From: Lacticaseibacillus thailandensis DSM 22698 = JCM 13996
GTDB lineage: Bacteria; Bacillota; Bacilli; Lactobacillales; Lactobacillaceae
Reading direction: 5' to 3'
NCBI RefSeq assembly: GCF_001312865.1
Contig: NZ_BBER01000001.1
Location: 659,795-723,794, forward strand
DNA length: 64,000 nucleotides
The first letter of the stretch is position 1. Every line of letters begins with the position of its first letter. Below are positions 57,587-64,000 of this stretch, piece after piece. The translations under genes and the position numbers were made by a program. The notes under the pieces are model-generated. The model was not told the DNA's origin, ran no database searches, and saw nothing but the letters and a program-made list of their open reading frames with translations.

Positions 57587-58087
57587 ATGGCAGCGCCAAT
57601 CAACGTAGTATTTATCAGCATTAGCGGCAACACGCGCGCATTCACCAAGCTGTTGACGCAGTACGCAGCCCAGGCCCAAGCAGCCGATCCGGATGCACGC
57701 GCCATCAACTTCTACGAATATACGGAACAATTCGACGAGCGGGTATTGGACGCGGGTCCTTACTTTGTGATGGTCCCAACCTACCTCGACGGTGGTGACG
57801 GTATGCACACGGGGTATGAGGAAACGCTAACGGTTGACCTGCGCGACGAGTTGGATGACGGAAACACCGACAACCTTATTGGCATCGTTGGCAGTGGTAA
57901 CCGTAACTTTAACGCCCAGTTTGGCTTGACGGCTAAGCACTACGCTAACCGGTACAACAGCCCCCTGATCGGTCTGTTCGAACTGCGTGGCAACAAGGAA
58001 GAAGCAGAACGCATCTACAACGCGATGGCTACGACCCTGACGGATTACGAACGGACGGGTGTGAAAAAGGCGTTGACGCGCGCTTAA
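57587..58087 (+). CDS. nrdI: NrdI, flavodoxin-like activator of NrdF
   Basis: A 166-residue flavoprotein that supplies oxidant for assembling the Mn2-tyrosyl radical in NrdF. The FMN-binding loop is FISISGNTRAFTKLL (residues 9-23); later VPTYLDGGDG and GSGNRNFNAQFGLTAKHYA, quoted in part, are typical of NrdI. It follows nrdF by six bases. No terminator is clear in the 34 bases before the next promoter. Confidence 0.95.
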   Translation: MAAPINVVFISISGNTRAFTKLLTQYAAQAQAADPDARAINFYEYTEQFDERVLDAGPYFVMVPTYLDGGDGMHTGYEETLTVDLRDELDDGNTDNLIGIVGSGNRNFNAQFGLTAKHYANRYNSPLIGLFELRGNKEEAERIYNAMATTLTDYERTGVKKALTRA

Positions 58088-58121
58088 GCTCAATTTGTTT
58101 TAACATTGTCGTCAAATGCTA

Positions 58122-58150
58122 TTGACACGTTTCTCACATTGCTATAACAT
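58122..58150 (+). promoter_or_regulatory. Promoter of the aromatic-leader transcript
   Basis: TTGACA (58122-58127) and TAACAT (58145-58150), 17 bases apart; TATAAC at 58143 is an alternative -10 with shorter spacing. Confidence 0.7.
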
Positions 58151-58182
58151 CATTGCCATAGAAGACGAGAGGAGTTTTCCCA

Positions 58183-58239
58183 ATGAAACAAACATTGACC
58201 ACAGTTACACGCAGTTTTGCCTTTTGGCGTTTCGGGTAA
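58183..58239 (+). CDS. Leader peptide rich in Phe and Trp codons
   Basis: An 18-codon frame, MKQTLTTVTRSFAFWRFG, starting after GAGAGGAG. Codons 12-17 read Phe-Ala-Phe-Trp-Arg-Phe just before the stop. The frame is followed by paired hairpins and a strong terminator, and then by an aminotransferase gene. The pattern is that of ribosome-mediated attenuation sensing charged tRNA-Phe and/or tRNA-Trp. The sensing is inferred from the codons. Confidence 0.75.
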   Translation: MKQTLTTVTRSFAFWRFG

Positions 58240-58270
58240 TCATCCGGGGGCCAAGGGCTATTGAGCGTGG

Positions 58271-58308
58271 CACGCGGATGGAATAAAGCATCTGCGTGTG
58301 CCGGTGGT
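58271..58308 (+). promoter_or_regulatory. Leader hairpin and possible antiterminator
   Basis: A ten-base stem with one G-U pair (58271-58280 with 58289-58298). Just after it GGTGGT (58303-58308) can pair with ACCACACC in the terminator's 5' arm and so act as antiterminator. The pairing is by eye. Confidence 0.5.
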
Positions 58309-58334
58309 CAGCCAGTTTTATTAGGTCAACTACA

Positions 58335-58387
58335 GAACCACACCAGATGTTTCGCGTCGAGCGAAGTGCTGGGTGGTTCTTTTTTTT
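58335..58387 (+). terminator. Attenuator terminator after the aromatic leader
   Basis: A stem with one bulge (58335-58346 with 58369-58379), an inner TTTCGC/GCGAA hairpin, and a T8 run. It lies almost 250 bases before the aminotransferase start. Confidence 0.9.
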
Positions 58388-58389
58388 GC

Positions 58390-58465
58390 GCCGAGTAACT
58401 ACCCCTCTCCACTCGGAGGGCTCACGTTAGCTAACCCGAGAGACGGTAGTCCGCTTCCACTCGGC
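58390..58465 (+). repeat. Structured element related to the 16 kb repeats
   Basis: Nested stems: 58390-58396 with 58459-58465; 58398-58403 with 58445-58450; 58412-58416 with 58436-58440; and a ten-base palindrome at 58426-58435. The order of stems and the shared segments (CCTAACT, GACTACCG and CTCTCGG on the complementary strand) match the repeats at 16025-16215, with changed bases in pairs. The rest of the 58466-58630 gap is C-rich with no gene seen. Confidence 0.6.
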
Positions 58466-58630
58466 AGTTAGGCCGGGACAGGTAACCAACCACCCACACC
58501 GCCGTATCGCCGCACCGTACCCGTGCTCAGCAGCCACTCCCTAGCCCTGCAGCCGCCCACAACCCCGTTTGTTTCCCCAAAACTCGTCCTCATCTGCCAC
58601 TACATAGGCATTCAGAAAGGAAGTTATATC

Positions 58631-59834
58631 ATGCCCACAACTAAACCAAGTTTGCTTCAGAACCTTGACCACACCTACGACGGCCTTGGGGCCAACCCCA
58701 TCCGGGTTTTCGACGCCGAAGCCAGCAAAATCCTGCACGTGATCAAACTATCACTCGGGGAACCCGACTTTAACGTGCCCGAACACGTCAAGCAGGCCGC
58801 CATCGCCTCCATCAACAACGACGAATCGCACTATGGACCCTCCAACGGTTGGCCCAAGCTACGCCAGGCGGCGGCCGACTTTCTCCAGGACCGCTACGAC
58901 TTGACCTACGATCCGAACACCGAAGTGGCCATTACCGTCGGCGCCACTGAGGGTCTCCACGCCGCGTTGGACACCCTGCTCAACCCGGGTGACCAGGTGT
59001 TGATGCCGAGTCCAACCTTCTCCCTGTACGACCAACTGGTGCGTATTAATGGTGCCGAACCCGTGTACGTAGATACTAGCAGCACCGGCTTTGTTTTTAC
59101 CCCTGAGCAGCTCCGAGCAGGCATCGCCAAGTGTGATCACCTCAAAGTCGTCCTGCTGAACTTCCCGTCTAATCCCACCGGCGTCACCTACAACGAGGCC
59201 CAAGTCACAGCCCTGGCAGACGTCCTGCGCGATACCGACATCGCCGTCATCTCGGATGAAATTTACTCTGAACTGACCTATGAGGGGACCCACTACAGTT
59301 TTGCCAAGGCCCTACCCGAACAGACGTTGCTCATCAACGGGGTGTCCAAGTCTCACGCCATGACTGGCTGGCGGATCGGCTTCATCGCCGGCCCCGCGGA
59401 ACTCATGCGCCGTGTCAGCCTCGCCCACGCCTTCAACGTGACGTCAGCATCCAATCCCGCCATGGCTGGGGCTTACGAAGCCCTCAGCACGGAAGCCGGA
59501 CGGCAAGACACTTTGGCCATGAAGGCTGAGTACCTCAAACGGCGCGATTTTGTCGTCAAAAAAAATGCAGGCGATGGGCTTCGGCATTCCTAATCCCAAC
59601 GGGGCGTTCTACGTCTTTGCCAAGATTCCTGATGACCTGATTCAAGACGACACCAAGTTCTGTTACGATTTAGTTCGCACCAGCGCCGTGGCCGTCATCC
59701 CCGGGGGCGGCTTCGGTCCCGGCGGTGAGGGTCACATCCGGCTCAGTTACGCTGCTTCAATGGCCAACCTCACCGAGGCCATGCGCCGGTTACAAACTTA
59801 CGTTGACCAGTACCGGGCGGCACACCACGCCTAA
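58631..59834 (+). CDS. Class I PLP-dependent aminotransferase, probably aromatic (frameshifted)
   Basis: A 400-residue fold-type I aminotransferase. The PLP lysine is in INGVSKSHAMTGWRIGF, with NFPSNPTGV and SDEIYSELTYEG ahead of it. An A8 run (59558-59565) breaks the frame; seven A restore FVVKKMQAMGFGIPNPNGAF and a normal end. Start at 58631 after AGAAAGGAAG. AraT-type enzymes move the amino group from Phe, Tyr, Trp or Leu to 2-oxoglutarate. The aromatic leader and the following hydroxyacid dehydrogenase support this substrate range, but it is inferred. Confidence 0.88.
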
Positions 59835-59846
59835 GGAGGCCCACTG

Positions 59847-60839
59847 ATGACTAAAATTTTAATGTATAGCGTCCGTGACGACGAGCAACCAGCCATCAAG
59901 GCGTACGCCGCCGCGCACAACGTCACCATTGATACGAACAACGTGGTCCTACACGCCGATACCGTCCAGTTAGCCCAGGGCTACGACGGCATCGTGATCC
60001 AGCAACGGGGGCCCATTGGTGATGATGCCGTGTATGCCCAACTGGCTAGCTATGGCATCCACCAACTGACCACCCGGACGGCCGGCGTGGACACCATTAA
60101 CCTCGACGCGGCCAAAGCTGCGGGCTTAACGGTCACCAACGTGCCGGCATACTCGCCACGCAGCGTGGCTGAGCACGCCTTGATGTCCATTTTCCGAATT
60201 CTACGGCAAAGTCCCTTGATTGACGCCCGCGTGCGCCACAACAACTTTGACTTTAACGGTCTGCAGGCTAAAGAAATCCACTCCACCACCATCGGTATCA
60301 TCGGTGCGGGGCGTATTGGTGGCACCCTGGCACGCCTCCTACACGCGCTGGGCGCCACCGTCCTGGCCTACGACGTCCAGGAACGTGATGAGTTGCGCGA
60401 CGTGGTGACGTACACCACGAAGGCCGACCTGTTGGCTCGCGCCGATGTGGTCTCACTCCACGTTGACCTGAACCCCACTTCGACCAAACTCATCGGCGCT
60501 GAGGACTTCAAAATCATGCAGCCCACCGCCGGACTAGTCAACGCCAGCCGCGGCCCCGTCGTGGACACGCAGGCCCTGATTGACGCGCTACAGCACCACG
60601 AAATCGCCATGGCCGCCCTCGACACCGTTGAGGGCGAAGCGGCGGTCTTCACCCGTGATTTAAGCAAGGTCGGTCTGGACGCAAGTCCCCAGATCAAGGC
60701 GCTTAACGCTATGGACAACGTCATTTTGACCCCCCACATCGGTTTTTACACCAACATTGCGGTTCAAAACATGGTCGATATCGCACTCGATGACGTCCTG
60801 GCAATTTTGCGCGGCGATACCCCCAAAAACGCTATCTAA
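59847..60839 (+). CDS. D-2-hydroxyacid dehydrogenase (D-HicDH / D-LDH family)
   Basis: A 330-residue NAD enzyme that reduces 2-oxoacids to D-2-hydroxyacids. The NAD loop is TIGIIGAGRIGGTLARLL near 150; catalytic Arg is in LVNASRGPVVDT, Glu in LDTVEGEAAVF and His in ILTPHIGFYTN. It follows the aminotransferase by 12 bases. Together they would turn an aromatic or branched amino acid into its D-hydroxyacid (phenyllactate for Phe). D-lactate dehydrogenase is the alternative. Confidence 0.92.
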   Translation: MTKILMYSVRDDEQPAIKAYAAAHNVTIDTNNVVLHADTVQLAQGYDGIVIQQRGPIGDDAVYAQLASYGIHQLTTRTAGVDTINLDAAKAAGLTVTNVPAYSPRSVAEHALMSIFRILRQSPLIDARVRHNNFDFNGLQAKEIHSTTIGIIGAGRIGGTLARLLHALGATVLAYDVQERDELRDVVTYTTKADLLARADVVSLHVDLNPTSTKLIGAEDFKIMQPTAGLVNASRGPVVDTQALIDALQHHEIAMAALDTVEGEAAVFTRDLSKVGLDASPQIKALNAMDNVILTPHIGFYTNIAVQNMVDIALDDVLAILRGDTPKNAI

Positions 60840-60907
60840 TCCTGTGGCGACGCGCATAAGCGTGCCACTACACTGTACTTCCACCACGCTGAACAAGGAG
60901 AATCTTT

Positions 60908-61961
60908 ATGAATACACGCACCGCACCATCCCGTCCCGGCATCAAGGCATTTACCCTCGACGTACTCAACGGCAGCAGCCTGGCGTCGTTCTCGCACTTA
61001 TCCCTGCGGCTTTGACTAGCCAAATACTGGGACTCTTTCCTGGTAACCACATTGCCAGTGCTATCACCATGATGGTGACCGTCGTGCAGTCACTACTCGG
61101 CGTATTCGCGGCCATGGCGGTCGGCCACATGTTACGCCTCGGTACCCTGGATGCGGCTTGTATTGCTTTAGCCACGTTCGTTGCTTCTGGGGCCCTGACG
61201 ACGACCAAGACCGGCTTTGCCTTAACGGTACTGGTTCCATCCTCAACATTATGCTGACGACCTTCATTAGTGCGGGCGTAGTAGTCCTGATTCACCAGCA
61301 CCTAGGCCAGCTCAAAATGGTGGTGGAACCGACCCTCATTTTGATTGTCGGCGGTGGCATCGGCCTCATGACACTCCCCGCCATGACGGCGGTCCAAACA
61401 TTCGTGGGTCAACTCGTCGCTAACGCCACTCACCTCACCCCAATTCTGATGGGGATAGTTCTCGGCATCATCTTCGGTATCTTGATCGTCAGCCCGTTGT
61501 CCTCGGTGGGTATTGCCACCGCGATCAGCCTCACGGGGACCGGTTCTGGGGCTGCCAACGCCGGTATCGTGGTCACCAGCTTTGTCTTAGCTTGGTTCGG
61601 TGCCACCGTGAACCCACTTGGGGGCACACTGGCGCACTTTCTCGGCTCACCCAAAATTCAGATGGCCAACATGCTCCGGCGTCCCCGGTTGTTCATTCCG
61701 GTGATTATGGGGTCGGGCCTGTGTGGTGGTGCGGCCAGCTGGTTGGGGATGAGCGGGACGCCGTTCTCCGCCGGCTTCGGCTTCTCGGGTCTGATTGGAC
61801 CCCTGACTGCTCTGCAACAATCACATGGCCAGCTTGTGGGACTACGCGTGTTGCTGGCATTCGTCATCATCCCAGTCATCGTGTCCGTAGTGTTAAAATG
61901 GGGCTTTATCGACGGGTGGCACCTCATTGCGACTGATGACGTGCGGCTACCCAACGATTGA
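60908..61961 (+). CDS. PfoR / PTS EIIC-like membrane protein (two frameshifts)
   Basis: A membrane protein of the family once called PfoR, now described as PTS EIIC-like, with about nine helices. Breaks lie near 60982 and near 61227, each a GG that should be GGG; repaired segments read VLNGSSLGVVLALIPAALT and TGFALTGTGSILNIML. The conserved TGTGSGAANAGIVVTSFVLAW, quoted in part, and NPLGGTLAHFLGSPK are intact. AAGGAG precedes the ATG. It may export or import an oxoacid or hydroxyacid of the preceding pathway; the substrate is not known. Confidence 0.8.
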
Positions 61962-61985
61962 TGTTCACCAACTCAGACGCAACTA

Positions 61986-62018
61986 GACCGCTGTCCAGAC
62001 TGGATAGCGGTCTTTTTT
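61986..62018 (+). terminator. Terminator after the PfoR-like gene
   Basis: A seven-base stem (61986-61992 with 62006-62012) with an inner TCCAG/CTGGA hairpin and a T6 run. It ends the leader-aminotransferase-dehydrogenase-membrane protein transcript. Confidence 0.9.
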
Positions 62019-62102
62019 GCCAGCATTCCCCGACTCACACCAAAAATGAGGTCTTTGTTACTTCCCCTTCCCCATGATTTAATCGCGGCGTCATAATAAT
62101 TT

Positions 62103-62151
62103 GGCACGACAACGTGCCTACACTACACTGGATGGTGGAAACACGTTCCAC
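62103..62151. promoter_or_regulatory. Two inverted repeats upstream of the first L-hydroxyacid dehydrogenase
   Basis: GGCACG/CGTGCC (62103-62108 with 62113-62118) and GTGGAA/TTCCAC (62135-62140 with 62146-62151) lie 50 to 100 bases before the gene. Operator-like, but the binding protein is unknown. Confidence 0.35.
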
Positions 62152-62204
62152 TAGCGTCGCAGCAACATCAGCGACCTAAATACATCATGTAAGGGAGTAA
62201 TATT

Positions 62205-63137
62205 GTGCCTCGTAAAATAGCAGTTATTGGTGTGGGTCACGTTGGTGAAGCCGTCGCCCACCAAATCGTCACCGAAGGTTTGACCGACCAGTTGGTACTC
62301 ATTGACAAAGACGTCAAGAAACTGACGGCTGACTACCACGACTTTCTCGACGCGGCCGCTAACCTGACCCGCCACACGGACATCGTGATGAACGACTGGG
62401 ACGCCGTGGCTGACGCTGACATCGTTATTTCGGCCGTCGGCAAAATCAACCTAATTACCCTCGACCACCCGGATCGCTTTGCTGAACTAAACTACACGTC
62501 CACCCAGGTCAAAGTCGTGGCCGAACACCTGCGTGCCGTGGGTTTTCACGGTCAAATTATTTGCATCTCCAACCCGTGTGACGTCATGACCATGATCTAC
62601 CAGGAAGTAACCGGCTTACCGGCTAACCACGTCATGGGTACGGGGACGATGCTCGATTCTGCGCGCATGCGCCGCGCGGTTGGGCAAGCTTTCCGCGTTG
62701 ACCCCCGTTCCGTCAGTGGCTACAACCTCGGCGAGCACGGCAACTCCCAGTTTACCGCCTGGTCCACCGTGAGCGTGCTGGGGCGTCCAATCACCGCCAT
62801 TAAGGACGAGGTTGCGTTGGACCTCGATTCGGTCGAACATCATTCCAGCATGGACGCCTTTGACGTCTTTGCCGGAAAAGGTTACACGAGCTTCGGCATC
62901 GCGGCGGCAGCTAACCGTCTTGCGGACACGATTCTACGCGGCGCCCGGACGATGCTACCCGTCTCCAACTGGCGTGAAGATTTGCGGTGCTACCTATCCT
63001 TCCCGGTCATCGTGGGTGCCGACGGGGTGGAGCAACAAACCCAGTGGCAACTCACGCCTGACGAGCAGGCCAAGCTGGAGCACTCGGCTGACTGCATTAA
63101 GGAACACTTTGAACAGGTAATGCCCGTCAAAGCATAA
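62205..63137 (+). CDS. L-2-hydroxyacid dehydrogenase (L-HicDH / L-LDH family), copy 1
   Basis: A 310-residue NAD enzyme of the lactate/malate dehydrogenase fold. The NAD loop is IAVIGVGHVGEAVAHQIV; catalytic residues are in [10 protein letters not shown] (Arg) and [10 protein letters not shown] (His195 region). The active-site loop lacks the usual lactate dehydrogenase sequence and resembles L-2-hydroxyisocaproate dehydrogenases. The start is a GTG at 62205 after AAGGGAG. It is followed by a terminator and a close paralogue. Confidence 0.88.
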   Translation: MPRKIAVIGVGHVGEAVAHQIVTEGLTDQLVLIDKDVKKLTADYHDFLDAAANLTRHTDIVMNDWDAVADADIVISAVGKINLITLDHPDRFAELNYTSTQVKVVAEHLRAVGFHGQIICISNPCDVMTMIYQEVTGLPANHVMGTGTMLDSARMRRAVGQAFRVDPRSVSGYNLGEHGNSQFTAWSTVSVLGRPITAIKDEVALDLDSVEHHSSMDAFDVFAGKGYTSFGIAAAANRLADTILRGARTMLPVSNWREDLRCYLSFPVIVGADGVEQQTQWQLTPDEQAKLEHSADCIKEHFEQVMPVKA

Positions 63138-63168
63138 ACCACCACAAACAACGTTACGTAACGCGCAG

Positions 63169-63208
63169 GAGGCTGTGACCACACTATTGGTCATGGCCTC
63201 TTTTTTTT
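63169..63208 (+). terminator. Terminator between the two L-hydroxyacid dehydrogenase genes
   Basis: A thirteen-base imperfect stem (63169-63181 with 63188-63200) and a T8 run. Confidence 0.88.
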
Positions 63209-63329
63209 GTTAACACCGCCGAAGACAATTATTTTTAGTTAATTATTGCTATTTTCTTGATTTTTTTTCACATTTTAATGCCATTATTTTAATCGTTAAT
63301 CAATTCAACGACGAAGGTGGATACATATT

Positions 63330-64000
63330 ATGACGAGAAAGATTGCAATAATTGGTATGGGTAATGTTGGTGGCGCTGTCGCCCACCAGATCGTGGCCAC
63401 TGGTCTGGCCGACGACCTGGTCATCATCGACGAGCGGACCGCCAAGTCCAATGCGGATGCGCTCGACTTTGCCGATGCGATGGCTAACTTGACCCACCAC
63501 ACCAACGTGGTTGCGAATGATTACGACGCAGTTGCGGATGCCGAAATCGTCATCTCCGCGGTGGGGAAGATTGACCTGCAGTCGGCCACCAACCCCGACC
63601 GTTTTGCGGAACTAAACTACACGTCCACCCAGGTAAAAGCGGTAGCCCACAACCTTAAGCGGGTGGGCTTCTACGGCAAGATCATTTGTATTTCTAACCC
63701 GTGTGACATTATGACCACTATTTATCAACAAATTACGGGTCTGCCGCACAACCACGTTATGGGTACGGGGACCATGCTGGATTCCGCGCGGATGCGCCGG
63801 GCCGTTGGTCACGCTTTGGACCTTGATCCCCGTTCCGTGACTGGTTATAACCTGGGGGAACACGGCAACTCCCAATTCACCGCTTGGTCCACAGTCCGCG
63901 TACTGGGCCACCCCATCACGGAACTGGTGGACAGTAAGCACCTCGACCTGGATGCCATCGACCAGGATTCCCGCATTGGTGGTTTCACGGTCTTCAAGGG
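63330..64000 (+). CDS. L-2-hydroxyacid dehydrogenase, copy 2 (runs off the window)
   Basis: At least 223 residues, no stop before the window end. It starts [20 protein letters not shown] after GAAGGTGG. It shares long identical segments with copy 1, such as [33 protein letters not shown] and [18 protein letters not shown], so the pair arose by duplication, while the NAD and substrate regions have diverged. A difference in substrate range is likely but not shown. Confidence 0.88.
   Translation, partial: MTRKIAIIGMGNVGGAVAHQIVATGLADDLVIIDERTAKSNADALDFADAMANLTHHTNVVANDYDAVADAEIVISAVGKIDLQSATNPDRFAELNYTSTQVKAVAHNLKRVGFYGKIICISNPCDIMTTIYQQITGLPHNHVMGTGTMLDSARMRRAVGHALDLDPRSVTGYNLGEHGNSQFTAWSTVRVLGHPITELVDSKHLDLDAIDQDSRIGGFTVFK

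Overview
The window looks like chromosomal DNA from a G+C-rich member of the Lactobacillaceae. Lacticaseibacillus or a close relative fits best, but that is an inference from gene content and base composition, not a search. The evidence is conserved Firmicutes blocks (yqeG-yqeH-yhbY-nadD-yqeK-rsfS-yqeM; polA-mutM-coaE-nrdR-dnaB-dnaI; thrS; infC-rpmI-rplT; comGA-GG-ytxK-ackA; cdaA-cdaR-glmM-glmS), class Ib ribonucleotide reductase, and 2-hydroxyacid dehydrogenases typical of lactic acid bacteria. No tRNA, rRNA, CRISPR array, prophage or insertion sequence was seen.

Layout. 1-0.5 kb: remnant of a XRE-type regulator. 0.6-9.2 kb (minus): YggT and a membrane protein, gnd, then yceD-tmcAL and the yqe block for ribosome assembly and NAD synthesis. 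9.4-12.5 kb (plus): a HAD phosphatase, an MDR reductase, and an orphan solute-binding protein behind a Trp-codon leader peptide and terminator. 12.6-29.5 kb (minus): nuclease, L20-regulated infC-rpmI-rplT, YitT, a tandem structured repeat, a sortase, T-box-controlled thrS, dnaI-dnaB, nrdR, coaE, mutM, polA, a BI-1 protein and murC. 29.5-38.3 kb: a structured intergenic element, pgi, a sugar transporter, lacD with a cre site, VanZ, LtaS, and an FtsX-like permease paired with an ABC-ATPase-like protein that has lost its Walker motifs. 38.4-53.6 kb (minus): amino acid permease, ackA, ytxK, comG operon, yebC, glmS with NagR-type operators, glmM, cdaR-cdaA. 53.8-58.1 kb: nrdHE and nrdFI diverge from a region with NrdR boxes. 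58.1-64 kb (plus): an aromatic-codon leader peptide and attenuator ahead of an aminotransferase, D-2-hydroxyacid dehydrogenase and PfoR-like membrane protein, then two tandem L-2-hydroxyacid dehydrogenase paralogues.

Working together: nrdR probably controls both nrd arms; glmS, glmM, cdaA/cdaR and murC serve wall precursor supply and c-di-AMP; pgi, gnd, lacD and ackA are central sugar and acetate metabolism; the last 6 kb looks like conversion of aromatic or branched amino acids to hydroxyacids.

Quality caveat: about 26 single-base frameshifts interrupt about 21 genes, many essential. Insertions sit in A/T runs of 7-8 and deletions in short C, G or T runs. This pattern points to consensus errors rather than real pseudogenes, so I give such genes their repaired span and mark the break.
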